Shown here: positions 34,605 to 44,177 of the stretch, one piece after another
Layout: each line of letters starts with the position of its first letter
Numbering within the stretch: the first letter of the stretch is position 1
Assembly (NCBI GenBank): GCA_017645645.1
Contig: JAGCOB010000019.1
Span: forward strand, 1-64,000
Length of the DNA stretch: 64,000 bases
From: Prevotella sp.
GTDB lineage: Bacteria > Bacteroidota > Bacteroidia > Bacteroidales > Bacteroidaceae
Reading direction: 5' to 3'
Translations under genes and position numbers: made by a program
The notes under the pieces: generated by a model
Told to the model about the DNA's origin: nothing
Database searches by the model: none
What the model saw: only the letters and a program-made list of their open reading frames with translations

Positions 34605-36068
34605 ATGAAGATTGGATTTGACAACGAGAAATATCTGAAGATACAGTCAGAGCATATCAGGGAGCGTATCGCCCAGTTTAATGGAAAACTATACTTGGAG
34701 TTAGGTGGAAAACTCTTCGACGACCATCATGCCTCCCGTGTACTGCCGGGCTTCAAGCCCGACTCAAAATTGAGGATGTTCGCCCAGTTGCGTGACAGCA
34801 TTGAGATCATCATTGTCGTGAATGCCGAGGATATCGAGCGGAACAAGGTACGTGCCGACTTAGGCATCACATACGACGAGGATGTGCTGCGCCTGCGTGA
34901 CGAGTTCATGAGTCGTGACTTCATGGTAGGCTCCGTCGTCATCACCCACTATAACGGTCAACAGGCTGCAGACCAGTTCCGCCGCCGTTTAGAGCGTATG
35001 GGTATCAAATCCTACTTCCACTACCTCATCGACGGCTATCCCCACAGTGTAGACCTGATAGCCAGTGATGAGGGCTTCGGCAAGAACGACTATGTAGAAA
35101 CTTCACGCGAGCTGGTCATCGTAACGGCTCCCGGTCCTGGCTCTGGCAAGATGGCAGTATGCCTCTCCCAGTTGTATAACGAGCATAAGCGTGGCATCCG
35201 TGCAGGCTATGCGAAGTTTGAGACTTTCCCAGTATGGAACCTGCCGTTGAAGCATCCTGTGAATATTGCCTACGAAGCTGCCACTGCCGACCTCAACGAT
35301 GTGAACATGATCGACCCGTTCCATCTGGAGGCATACGGCAAGACAGCCATCAATTACAACCGTGATATCGAGATATTCCCTGTACTCAACGCTCTCTTCG
35401 AGGGTATCTACGGAGAGAATCCCTATAAGTCGCCTACCGATATGGGCGTGAACATGGTTGGCTTCTGTATCAGTGACGACGAGGTATGCTGCAATGCTTC
35501 CAAAGATGAGATTATCCGTCGCTACTATGCCGCTACCAACAAGATGGCAGACGGAGCAGACAACGAGGCAGAGGTGCATAAGATCCAGATGCTCTTCAAT
35601 CAGGCGAAGATAACGACAGCCGATCGTCGCACTACTGTTGCCGCCAATGAGCGTAAGGCTGAGACCAACGGTCCTGCATCAGCCATGGAACTGGAAGACG
35701 GTACCATCATCACGGCAAAGACGACTACCCTGTTAGGATGTAGTGCCGCCCTGATACTGAATGTTATCAAGCACCTTGCCGGCATCGGTCATGACGTGAA
35801 ACTCATACCGCAGAGTATGATAGAGCCTATCCAGAAGACAAAGATAGAGTATTTAGGCGGCAATAACCCCCGTCTGCATACCGATGAGGTATTGGTGGCA
35901 CTCAGTGTGCTATCGCAGAACGATGACCAGTGTCGTCGTGCCTTGGAACAACTTCCTAAGTTACGTGACTGTCAAGTACATACGACGATTATGTTAGGGG
36001 AAGTCGACCGCAAGATCTTCAAGAAATTAGGATGCGGATTGACTTGTGATCCTATCAAGAAGAAATAA
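34605..36068 (+). CDS. DUF1846 family protein, 487 aa
   Basis: The protein starts 'MKIGFDNEKYLKIQSEHIRE' and contains 'VTAPGPGSGKMAVCLSQLYN', a glycine-rich loop that looks like a nucleotide-binding site, plus 'RAGYAKFETFPVWNLPLKHPVN'. These match DUF1846, a full-length family of ~490-500 aa in Firmicutes and Bacteroidetes with no settled function. It is soluble. It shares the plus-strand unit with yidC but no functional link is known. Confidence 0.88.
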   Translation: MKIGFDNEKYLKIQSEHIRERIAQFNGKLYLELGGKLFDDHHASRVLPGFKPDSKLRMFAQLRDSIEIIIVVNAEDIERNKVRADLGITYDEDVLRLRDEFMSRDFMVGSVVITHYNGQQAADQFRRRLERMGIKSYFHYLIDGYPHSVDLIASDEGFGKNDYVETSRELVIVTAPGPGSGKMAVCLSQLYNEHKRGIRAGYAKFETFPVWNLPLKHPVNIAYEAATADLNDVNMIDPFHLEAYGKTAINYNRDIEIFPVLNALFEGIYGENPYKSPTDMGVNMVGFCISDDEVCCNASKDEIIRRYYAATNKMADGADNEAEVHKIQMLFNQAKITTADRRTTVAANERKAETNGPASAMELEDGTIITAKTTTLLGCSAALILNVIKHLAGIGHDVKLIPQSMIEPIQKTKIEYLGGNNPRLHTDEVLVALSVLSQNDDQCRRALEQLPKLRDCQVHTTIMLGEVDRKIFKKLGCGLTCDPIKKK

Positions 36069-36102
36069 CAAAAATCCTGAGCGTTTGCTCAGGATTTTTG
36101 TT
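36067..36102. terminator. Bidirectional intrinsic terminator, 16-bp stem
   Basis: AACAAAAATCCTGAGC (36067-36082) pairs perfectly with 36087-36102 around a 4-nt loop and gives a T-run on either strand. It overlaps the DUF1846 stop and the last bases of the convergent SpoIIE-type gene. Confidence 0.9.
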
Positions 36103-38182
36103 ATTTAATCATCAGACTCAGTATCGTCAGGTCATCATTAGGATCGGCACCATTGCGGTGTTTGTTCACCTCATCCATCAGTTTCAGTACCACCTTCTTG
36201 GCATTGTCTAACGACGGGTCGCTCAGTACTTCAATGATACGTTCATCGCTGAACTGTTCCTGTTCCTTATTCTCTGCCTCATTGAGTCCGTCAGAATAGA
36301 TAAGGAACGGAATTCCACGGATATCATCAATAGTCTCTCCCACAAATTCCAGTCCTGGCCACAGACCGACAGGTGCATTCGACTCCACCTCCATGAACTT
36401 GGGAGGATTGCCGTATACCGGCGGGTTATGTCCTGCATTACAATAGTCCATACGACCTGTCTTCAGGTCTATCAGTCCCATAAACATCGTGACAAACATA
36501 CCCTGGTCGTTATTCTCCGTCAGTGCGTTGTTCATACGCGTGGCAATAGCTGCAGGTTTCATGTGCTCCGAACCGAGGGTACGGAACATACGGTTCGCCT
36601 GTGCCATGAACAACGAGGCGGGAACACCCTTGCCTGACACATCGCCCAGGCAGAAATACAACTCATCGCCCAATAACTGATAACCGTAAAGGTCACCGCC
36701 GATCTCCTTAGCTGGTGTCATTGCGGCATACATATCGATATTCTCGCGATCGGGGAACACATTCGGTACCATCGACATCTGGATATCACGGGCAATACGT
36801 AACTCACTCTGGATACGCTCCTTGATCTGCGTCGTCTCCTCCAACTGGTCATAGGCAACCTGTAACTTAGCATGCGCCTCCTCCAGTCGTCCATGAGCCG
36901 CTGCCAACTTATGAGCCGCCTTACGCTTATGGAAGATATAAATCAGGAAGAAGACGATAATCAGGACTAAGGCAACACCCGTGCTAACCAGTCGCTGTTG
37001 GGTGAGTTTCATTTCCTTCTCGGCAATCTCTGCCTCCTTGCCCTGTGTGTCGTAGAGTGTGGCAAGCTCTGCCGTGGCACTGCTCTTCTGACCCGTAATT
37101 GCAGAGTCGAGCAATTCCAGGATACGTGTTCCAGCCACCCGTGCCGAGTCTTTACGCCCAGCCTCAGCATTGGCATGGTACTTGGGAAGCATATAGAGTT
37201 GGATATTATCCAGTGACATCTCCATACCCCAGTCACTGATCGCCTTATCCAGGAAACGGTAGTTATCAGCCGCCTCCTGATAACGTTTGGCAACCATCAG
37301 GTAGTCGTTACCCAGAATCTTACCGGAAGGCGTATGAGCAAACTTCGTCTCCTTGAAACGCTGATAGGCCTCAGCGGCCTCCTTCGACTTATGCAGTCCC
37401 TCCTGGGCAATGGCACGCATGATCTCGATACGTCCCTGATATTCGTCGAAATACTCCTTACGTGCATCGGGACGCTCACGGTACTTACTCAACAGCATCT
37501 CCGTGCGGTCAATCCAATAGATAGACTCCGCATAACGACGGGTATTGATATATGCCTGACTGGTATATACCGTACCCAGCACTGCCTCCTGGAATCCACG
37601 ACCGGTAGTATCCGTCTGCCAGCGATTGGCATAGTGACCACGAGCAGTGACAAAACTTTCCTTCGCCTCCTCGTCACGTCCCAGGTTCAATTGGCAACAG
37701 CCGATATTATTCAGCAGGATGGCATAGTCGATGTCTGAGCCTATCCCCGTCTTATCCATCCTCTTCACAGCAGGGATGGCTACCTGCAAGGATCCTTCAA
37801 AATCGCCCTTTACCAACAATATCTCAGACAGGCGACGGGCACACTTGTTGTAGCTCAACTGGTCCAGAGCCGTCTTGACCTCACACTCCAATGCCTTGCG
37901 ATAACAAAGTTCTGCCATACGATACTGTCCCTCATGGTAATACGCCACACCACGCCAACGGTTGGCATTAAGCGGAGAGATATCCCCGACAATCTCAAAA
38001 CTGTCGGCAACAGCCCTCAAACGTTCATAGTTCATCGCCACACCAATGTTAAACAGAACACTGTCGGCACGACTAGCCCGTACTTCACGGCGTTTGGCAC
38101 TATCGCACGATATCCCACTGGAGATGAGGAGCAATAGTGCAAGTATCGTATAGAACGACTTTTTCTTCAATAACATACGCAT
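36101..38182 (-). CDS. SpoIIE-type serine phosphatase lipoprotein with TPR region
   Basis: The N-terminus 'LLLLISSGISCDS' is a lipoprotein signal with Cys27 region as the lipidation site. Residues ~40-380 hold TPR-like repeats. A membrane segment ('GVALVLIIVFFLIYIF', about 400-416) leads to a coiled coil and a PP2C/SpoIIE phosphatase domain (about 475-693: 'DIQMSMVPNVF', 'EIGGDLYGYQ', 'LGDVSGKGVPASLFMA', 'YCNAGHNPP'). A periplasmic TPR sensor coupled to a cytoplasmic phosphatase fits partner-switch or stress signalling. No anti-sigma partner is adjacent. Confidence 0.9.
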   Translation of the reverse strand: MRMLLKKKSFYTILALLLLISSGISCDSAKRREVRASRADSVLFNIGVAMNYERLRAVADSFEIVGDISPLNANRWRGVAYYHEGQYRMAELCYRKALECEVKTALDQLSYNKCARRLSEILLVKGDFEGSLQVAIPAVKRMDKTGIGSDIDYAILLNNIGCCQLNLGRDEEAKESFVTARGHYANRWQTDTTGRGFQEAVLGTVYTSQAYINTRRYAESIYWIDRTEMLLSKYRERPDARKEYFDEYQGRIEIMRAIAQEGLHKSKEAAEAYQRFKETKFAHTPSGKILGNDYLMVAKRYQEAADNYRFLDKAISDWGMEMSLDNIQLYMLPKYHANAEAGRKDSARVAGTRILELLDSAITGQKSSATAELATLYDTQGKEAEIAEKEMKLTQQRLVSTGVALVLIIVFFLIYIFHKRKAAHKLAAAHGRLEEAHAKLQVAYDQLEETTQIKERIQSELRIARDIQMSMVPNVFPDRENIDMYAAMTPAKEIGGDLYGYQLLGDELYFCLGDVSGKGVPASLFMAQANRMFRTLGSEHMKPAAIATRMNNALTENNDQGMFVTMFMGLIDLKTGRMDYCNAGHNPPVYGNPPKFMEVESNAPVGLWPGLEFVGETIDDIRGIPFLIYSDGLNEAENKEQEQFSDERIIEVLSDPSLDNAKKVVLKLMDEVNKHRNGADPNDDLTILSLMIK

Positions 38183-38201
38183 TAATAGCTACAATACGAT
38201 G

Positions 38202-38209
38202 CAAAGATA
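38202..38209 (-). promoter_or_regulatory. -7 box (TATCTTTG) of the SpoIIE-type gene
   Basis: TATCTTTG on the minus strand, about 20 nt before the start codon at 38182. Confidence 0.55.
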
Positions 38210-38271
38210 CGAATAAGTGGGCAAAGCGCAAAAGAAAAGAAATATTTTCTTTTCATTTACGAATTATTTTG

Positions 38272-38279
38272 TACCTTTG
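38272..38279 (+). promoter_or_regulatory. -7 box (TACCTTTG) of the S9 peptidase operon
   Basis: TACCTTTG lies 19 nt before ATG 38299 and about 70 bp from the divergent -7 box. Confidence 0.55.
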
Positions 38280-38298
38280 CATTCAATATCCACATCTT

Positions 38299-40476
38299 AT
38301 GAAAAGATTACTGACCATCGCAGCTATGGTATTAGGGTTAATGCCTGCCGCTATCAACGCACAAGAAGACGTGATTGGAAAGAGTAGTATTCAATTGAAA
38401 AGCCGGATGATGACCCCGGAAGCCCTCTGGGCAATGGGACGCATCGGTACCGTTGAGGCATCTCCCGACGGCAAGCGTGTTGTCTATCAGGTAGGTTACT
38501 ACAGTGTGAAGGCGAACAAGAGCCGTCAGGTCATCTATGTCATGGATGCCGATGGTGCCAACAGCCGACAACTGACAGCCAAAGGTTCCAAAAGCGAGAC
38601 AGATCCGACATGGTTGGATAATGAGACCATCGCCTTTATATCCGACGGTGAGATATGGTCGATGAAAGCCAACGGTTCCGACCGCAGGCAGTTGTCGAAA
38701 ACGGACGGCAAAGTGGAGGGTTTCAAGTTCTCACCCGACCGTACGAAGGTCATCATCCTCCAGAGCATCCCCTTCCACGAGGTCATCCAGAAGAATCCCG
38801 ACGACCTGCCCAAGGCAACGGGTCGCCGGGTCACTGACCTAATGTACCGTCATTGGGACCACTATGTGGAAAGCATCCAGCATCCGTTTGTCTGTTCAGT
38901 AAGCGGCTGTGACATAGCCGCAGACGCAACTGACATCCTTGAGGGCGAGCCTTACGAGTGTCCGATGGAACCGTTCGGCGGTATTGAGCAACTTGCCTGG
39001 AGTCCTGACTCCAAGACTATTGCCTATACCTGTCGTAAGAAGACGGGACTGGAGTACTCCATTTCCACCGACTCCGATATCTATCTTTATAATATAGGTA
39101 CGCGTAAAACCACGAATCTCTGTAAGCCCGAGGGCTATGTGTCTCCCAAGGTAGATCCTACCATCACACTCGCCACACAGGCTGTCAATGCCAAGGATAA
39201 CCTGAAGAATAACGTGGGCTACGACCAGAACCCGCAGTTCTCACCAGATGGCAAATATATTGCTTGGCTGTCGATGGAGCGTGACGGTTATGAGGCCGAC
39301 CTTAACCGTTTGTGTATTTGTGATTTAGCAACAGGCACGAAACGCTACCTCAATTGGCAAAGTGACATCGATGCCTTCTGTTGGGCTCCTACTGCTGTCG
39401 GCAAAAAACTGAAAGCTGCTGACCCACAGTTCTATTTTCTGAGCGTATGGCACGGCTGCTGCAACATGTATGCAGCCAGCAACAAGGGCGACGTAACACA
39501 GCTCACCGAGACGTGGGACGACTGGACGAGTCTGCAGCTAGCCAATGACGGCAGGCATATCCTCGGAACCCGTCAGAGTCTGTCAGCACCTACGGACATC
39601 TATCGTGTCCTTCCCCAGCCAAAAGCAACAATAGAACAACTCACCTTCGAGAACAAACATATCCTCGACCAACTGACTTTCGGTAAAATGCAGCAGTACT
39701 GGGTTCCGACGACCGATGGTAAGGAGGAACTCGTCTGGGTGATGCTGCCTGCCAACTATGAGGAAGGAAAGAAATACCCCACTCTGCTTTTCTGTGAGGG
39801 AGGACCGCAGAGTCCCGTCAGCCAGTTCTGGAGCTACCGCTGGAACTTCCAGATGATGGCAGCCAATGGTTATGTGGTGATTGCCCCCAACCGTCACGGA
39901 CTCCCTGGTTTCGGACAGGAATGGAAAGAACAGATTAGCGGTGACTGGACGGGGCAGTGTATGAACGACTATCTCTCGGCCATCGACTTTGCTGCAGACT
40001 CACTACCCTTCGTCGACAAAGACCGCCTCGGTGCTGTCGGCGCCTCTTTCGGCGGCTTTAGTGTCTATTACCTCGCTGGCATCCACGAGAAACGTTTCAA
40101 GGCATTCATTGCCCATGACGGTGCCTTCAACCTGGCCGCCATGTACTTGGAGACCGAGGAGAACTGGTTCAGCAACTGGGAGTATGACGAGGCTTACTGG
40201 CACCGTCCGCAGATGCCACGCGCCAAGAAGACCTATCATGACTCGCCGCATAAGATGGTGGAGAAATGGGATACACCTATTCTGTGTATCCATGGTGAGA
40301 AAGACTACCGCATCAACTATACGCAAGGTATGGCTGCCTTCAATGCTGCCCGTATGAAGGGTATTCCGGCAGAGTTCCTGGTTTTCCCCGACGAGAACCA
40401 CTGGGTATTGAAGCCCCAGAATGGTATTCTTTGGCAGCGCACGTTCTTTGACTGGCTGGACCGTTGGCTGAAATAA
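38299..40476 (+). CDS. S9 family (prolyl oligopeptidase/DPP IV-like) peptidase
   Basis: ATG 38299 gives a signal peptide (MKRLLTIAAMVLGLMPAAINA); the longer frame to 38137 crosses the promoter. The 725-aa protein has a WD40-like beta-propeller N-terminal part and an alpha/beta hydrolase end with catalytic Ser583 in 'GASFGGFS', Asp669 in 'GEKDYRINY' and His701 in 'DENHWVLKP'. It would cut dipeptides or short peptides in the periplasm. It heads an operon with an MFS transporter 17 bp downstream. Confidence 0.93.
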   Translation: MKRLLTIAAMVLGLMPAAINAQEDVIGKSSIQLKSRMMTPEALWAMGRIGTVEASPDGKRVVYQVGYYSVKANKSRQVIYVMDADGANSRQLTAKGSKSETDPTWLDNETIAFISDGEIWSMKANGSDRRQLSKTDGKVEGFKFSPDRTKVIILQSIPFHEVIQKNPDDLPKATGRRVTDLMYRHWDHYVESIQHPFVCSVSGCDIAADATDILEGEPYECPMEPFGGIEQLAWSPDSKTIAYTCRKKTGLEYSISTDSDIYLYNIGTRKTTNLCKPEGYVSPKVDPTITLATQAVNAKDNLKNNVGYDQNPQFSPDGKYIAWLSMERDGYEADLNRLCICDLATGTKRYLNWQSDIDAFCWAPTAVGKKLKAADPQFYFLSVWHGCCNMYAASNKGDVTQLTETWDDWTSLQLANDGRHILGTRQSLSAPTDIYRVLPQPKATIEQLTFENKHILDQLTFGKMQQYWVPTTDGKEELVWVMLPANYEEGKKYPTLLFCEGGPQSPVSQFWSYRWNFQMMAANGYVVIAPNRHGLPGFGQEWKEQISGDWTGQCMNDYLSAIDFAADSLPFVDKDRLGAVGASFGGFSVYYLAGIHEKRFKAFIAHDGAFNLAAMYLETEENWFSNWEYDEAYWHRPQMPRAKKTYHDSPHKMVEKWDTPILCIHGEKDYRINYTQGMAAFNAARMKGIPAEFLVFPDENHWVLKPQNGILWQRTFFDWLDRWLK

Positions 40477-40493
40477 TATAATAATAAAATAAA

Positions 40494-42113
40494 ATGACTC
40501 AAGCAATTCAAAAAACCTTACGTGACAGTGCCGGCATGCGCTGGACTGCCCTGCTGCTCTTGGCTCTCGCCATGTTCTGCAGCTACATCTTCATGGACAT
40601 CCTCTCACCTATCAAGGACCTGATGCAGGAGACCCGCAGCTGGGACTCTACTGCCTTCGGTACCATGCAGGGCTCTGAGGTGTTCCTCAACGTCTTCGTG
40701 TTCTTCCTTATCTTTGCCGGTATCATCCTCGACAAGATGGGTGTCCGCTTCACTGCCGTGCTTAGTGCCGCCGTCATGCTCGTCGGAGCGTGTGTCAAAT
40801 GGTATGCCGTCAGTGAGGGCTTTATCGGCAGTGGACTGGAGACTTGGTTTACCAATAACCTCAACTACATCCCTATCTTTGACGAGTTGGGCGTGTCACC
40901 CTTCTATGCCGGTATGCCTGCCTCTGCGAAGTTTGCCGCCTGCGGCTTTATGATCTTTGGCTGTGGTTGTGAGATGGCAGGTATCACGGTATCCCGTGGT
41001 ATCGTGAAGTGGTTCAAGGGACGTGAGATGGCACTCGCCATGGGTTCCGAGATGGCACTCGCCCGTCTGGGTGTTGCCACCTGTATGATCTTTTCTCCGT
41101 TCTTTGCCAAGTTAGGCGGAAACATTAGCGTCAGCCGCAGTGTTGCCTTCGGTGTCGTCCTGATGTGTATCGCCCTCATCATGACGATTGTCTATTTCTT
41201 CATGGACAAGAAGCTCGACAGTCAGACTGGTGAGGCAGAGGAGAAAGACGATCCCTTCCGCATCAAGGACCTCGGACAGATTCTCACCTCCAGTGGTTTC
41301 TGGCTTGTCGCCCTGTTGTGTGTCCTTTACTACAGTGCGATTTTCCCCTTCCAGAAGTATGCCGTCAACATGTTGCAGTGTAACCTCACGCTGACGGCTC
41401 CTGCAGAAGGTACCTTCTGGGCTGGTGACAGTGTCACCATCGTCCAGTATATCATCATGCTGATAGTGGCAGGAGTCGGTTTTGCCAGCAACTTCCAGAA
41501 GTCAAAGGGTCGCCAGTATGGCATGCTCGCTCTCTCCATCATCGCCCTCGTCACCTATTGCTATATGGGCTATATGCGTCAGAGTGCAGAGTCTATCTTC
41601 GCTGTCTTCCCCCTGCTTGCCGTGCTCATCACTCCTATCCTCGGCAGTTATGTCGACCATAAAGGAAAGGCTGCCTCGATGCTCGTCCTCGGCTCGTTAT
41701 TGCTGATAGCCTGTCACCTCACCTTCGCCTTCATCCTCCCGATGTTCAAGGGTAATGCCGTCGGCGGTATCATCATCGCCTACGCCACCATCCTCGTCCT
41801 CGGCTCCAGCTTCTCACTGGTACCTGCATCGTTATGGCCCAGTGTACCCAAGCTCGTTGATGCAAAGGTTATCGGTTCTGCCTACGCACTGATTTTCTGG
41901 ATACAGAACATCGGTCTGTGGCTGTTCCCCTTGTTGATTGGCAAGGTTCTCGACGACACCAACCCGGGAGTCACCGACCCCACGAAGTTCGACTATACCG
42001 CCCCGTTGGTGATGCTCGCCTGCTTGGGTGTTGCCGCCCTTATCCTCGGCTTCGTCCTGAAGGCCGTCGACAAGAAGAAAGGTATCGGACTGGAAGAGCC
42101 GAATATTAAGTGA
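40494..42113 (+). CDS. Major facilitator superfamily transporter, 539 aa
   Basis: About 12 or more hydrophobic helices, with the first 'ALLLLALAMFCSYIFMDIL' and the MFS loop 'ILDKMGVRFTAVL' between TM2 and TM3. The fold is clear but the substrate is not. Its place after an exported peptidase suggests small peptides or amino acids. Several polar extracytoplasmic loops are long. It shares an operon with the S9 peptidase and the 366-aa secreted protein. Confidence 0.85.
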   Translation: MTQAIQKTLRDSAGMRWTALLLLALAMFCSYIFMDILSPIKDLMQETRSWDSTAFGTMQGSEVFLNVFVFFLIFAGIILDKMGVRFTAVLSAAVMLVGACVKWYAVSEGFIGSGLETWFTNNLNYIPIFDELGVSPFYAGMPASAKFAACGFMIFGCGCEMAGITVSRGIVKWFKGREMALAMGSEMALARLGVATCMIFSPFFAKLGGNISVSRSVAFGVVLMCIALIMTIVYFFMDKKLDSQTGEAEEKDDPFRIKDLGQILTSSGFWLVALLCVLYYSAIFPFQKYAVNMLQCNLTLTAPAEGTFWAGDSVTIVQYIIMLIVAGVGFASNFQKSKGRQYGMLALSIIALVTYCYMGYMRQSAESIFAVFPLLAVLITPILGSYVDHKGKAASMLVLGSLLLIACHLTFAFILPMFKGNAVGGIIIAYATILVLGSSFSLVPASLWPSVPKLVDAKVIGSAYALIFWIQNIGLWLFPLLIGKVLDDTNPGVTDPTKFDYTAPLVMLACLGVAALILGFVLKAVDKKKGIGLEEPNIK

Positions 42114-42123
42114 AAAGTGAAGA

Positions 42124-43224
42124 ATGATGAAACGATTATTGGCATTTAGCTTTTGGCTTTTAGCGATGGGCATTTGTGTCGCACAGGCACAAAGCAAGGA
42201 TGACCAGTTAAAGCGCATCCGTGCCATCTATACACAGACAAAGCAGCAGGTTGCAGACAATGGAAAGGACGGTCAGCCGCCCCTCGACATGCACATCCAC
42301 GTGAGCAACGGCAGTATGGTGTCGGAAGACTTTGCCCTCGATGACGAGACCGACGTCCACTACTATTTCACACGCTCGAAGAAAGAGCCCGACACAGATT
42401 TCCTTGAGGAGTTCTCTTGCTATTTCATCAGCGAATACTGGACATCGCACGGTCACGACCGCTCTCGCGAGTTCCTACTCGATCCTGAAGACGGTCACCT
42501 GCTCTTCGCCTATATGAAGGGAGAGACGGATGCTGGTTTCATCGTGGAGACACGTTACTACTACGATGCCAAGGGTAACCTCATCCACCAGATCCACAAG
42601 ACGGGCAACGAAGAAAATGGACTCTCAGAGACCAGTCCCGACAGCCATTCGTGGAACGATGCCGTCAGTGAGCGCAAAAAGTATCAGGAATATCTCGACA
42701 TCTTCAAACGCCTGATGACACCAGAGGGACTTCTCGATACCTCCAACGAGACTCACCGTGCCACTGCCTCGAAGGCAGACCGTCTGAAGACTATCCGCAG
42801 CGCCTATGCCGAGGCGAAGCAGAAGATAGAGCGGGACAAAGCATCCGAAGTGCCCCATCATATCACCGTCCTTTGCCACGACCAGAAGATAGAGAACTAT
42901 GCGCCCGAGACGATCGAACTCAACTACTACTTCGACGAGGAGCAGCATCCGAAATGCTATTTCATCTCCTACCACAAGAGCAGTATGATGTTCGACTTAT
43001 ACGAGGAATACCTCTTCGACCCAAATACCCACGATCTCTGTTTCTCCTACTCCCGTGGTCGTGAGGAAGGTGAAGAGCGCGAGTGGCGCTACTACTTCGA
43101 CGAGAACGGACGTTGCACTGAGCGTCTCAGCAATGCCGAGGAGATTGGCGACGGCTACTCTGAGAAAGTCGCCGCCGACAAATACCTCCAAGTCTTTAGG
43201 ATGTTAGTTGACAATAACGAATAA
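42124..43224 (+). CDS. Secreted protein with an internal duplication, 366 aa
   Basis: A signal peptide (MMKRLLAFSFWLLAMGICVAQAQ) is followed by two similar halves. The first begins 'DDQLKRIRAIYTQTKQQ', the second 'ADRLKTIRSAYAEAKQK' (about residue 215), and both continue with 'YYF', 'CYFIS', 'EFLLDPEDGHLLFAY' or 'EYLFDPNTHDLCFSY', and end with 'YQEYLDIFKRLM' or 'DKYLQVFRMLV'. I do not know the family. It is probably periplasmic and closes the S9/MFS operon. The signal peptide DNA is built from repeat-like words. Confidence 0.75.
   Translation: MMKRLLAFSFWLLAMGICVAQAQSKDDQLKRIRAIYTQTKQQVADNGKDGQPPLDMHIHVSNGSMVSEDFALDDETDVHYYFTRSKKEPDTDFLEEFSCYFISEYWTSHGHDRSREFLLDPEDGHLLFAYMKGETDAGFIVETRYYYDAKGNLIHQIHKTGNEENGLSETSPDSHSWNDAVSERKKYQEYLDIFKRLMTPEGLLDTSNETHRATASKADRLKTIRSAYAEAKQKIERDKASEVPHHITVLCHDQKIENYAPETIELNYYFDEEQHPKCYFISYHKSSMMFDLYEEYLFDPNTHDLCFSYSRGREEGEEREWRYYFDENGRCTERLSNAEEIGDGYSEKVAADKYLQVFRMLVDNNE
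42139..42170. repeat. ATTGGCATTTAGC-like words forming the signal-peptide codons
   Basis: TTGGCAT, TTAGCTT, TTGGCTT, TTAGCGA occur in succession in frame, coding for the hydrophobic core of the signal peptide. Confidence 0.5.
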
Positions 43225-43247
43225 GGATACTAAGTCGGTAGGTGATT

Positions 43248-44177
43248 TCAGAACCGCAAGCGCACGACTAAGGGCAAATGATCGCTGAAGCCTTTCTGGT
43301 AGCGCATCCCGTTATAGCTACGGAGGGGTTTGACTCCTCCGTATTTCTTGTCTTCCTCCAATAAGAAAGGTAAGTCATTGATGTATGCTTGCTCAACATG
43401 GTCGAGCAACACGGGACTGACGAAAACATGGTCGATGCTCTGCCATACACCTTGATAGCGGTAGGTGCCTTTCGCCCCGTGCGTCCCTGTGGCGGTATCC
43501 GTGACATTCACCATAGCATGCGCCATGAGACTCGCCAGCACAGGACTGTCCGCGCCGTCGTTGAAGTCACCGGCCATCAAGACCTTCGCCATGGGCGACT
43601 CTTGACGGATGGAGTCGATTGCCTGTACCAGTCGGTCGATGACTAACTGGCGATTGGGGCGTGTCGTCTTCTCACCCCCATAGCGACTGGGGGCATGGAC
43701 GACAAAGACATGCAGGGTATCGTTGTATAGGGTTTCGCCTTTTACGTAAAGGATGTCACGGGTAGGACGCATCCCCTCCAATGGTGTGATGCGGAACATC
43801 TCATAACAGAGCGGACGGAACGTAAAAGGCTGATAGAGCAAGGCGACATCAATGCCTCGTTCGTCGGGCGACTCCGTCATCAGGTACTGATAGCCAGCAT
43901 TCCGTAACAACGAACGACGTGTCAGGTCAAAAAGACACGAGTCATTCTCCACCTCGACCAAGGCAACGAGATCGGGTATTCCATCTTCCTGACAGGAGAG
44001 AATAGTCTGTCCGATACGATTCACTTTTTGCCAATAGCGTGACGGAGTCCAATGACGCACTGAAGCAGGAGTCCATTCGGAATCCTGCTTCAGACTATCG
44101 TGTTTGCAGTCGAATAGATTCTCGCAGTTGAGTTCCACCAATGTCAGGAAACCCGACAGGAAAAGACTGAGAATCAT
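43248..44177 (-). CDS. Endonuclease/exonuclease/phosphatase family protein
   Basis: The 309-aa protein has EEP fold marks: 'VELNCENLFD', the metal-ligand Glu in 'ALVEVENDS', 'LMAGDFNDGADS' and the terminal 'FSDHLPLVVRL'. A hydrophobic N-terminus (MILSLFLSGFLTLVE) could be a short signal. Substrates may be nucleic acid or a phosphodiester. It overlaps the POT transporter by 4 bp and is the last gene of a four-gene minus-strand operon. Confidence 0.88.
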   Translation of the reverse strand: MILSLFLSGFLTLVELNCENLFDCKHDSLKQDSEWTPASVRHWTPSRYWQKVNRIGQTILSCQEDGIPDLVALVEVENDSCLFDLTRRSLLRNAGYQYLMTESPDERGIDVALLYQPFTFRPLCYEMFRITPLEGMRPTRDILYVKGETLYNDTLHVFVVHAPSRYGGEKTTRPNRQLVIDRLVQAIDSIRQESPMAKVLMAGDFNDGADSPVLASLMAHAMVNVTDTATGTHGAKGTYRYQGVWQSIDHVFVSPVLLDHVEQAYINDLPFLLEEDKKYGGVKPLRSYNGMRYQKGFSDHLPLVVRLRF

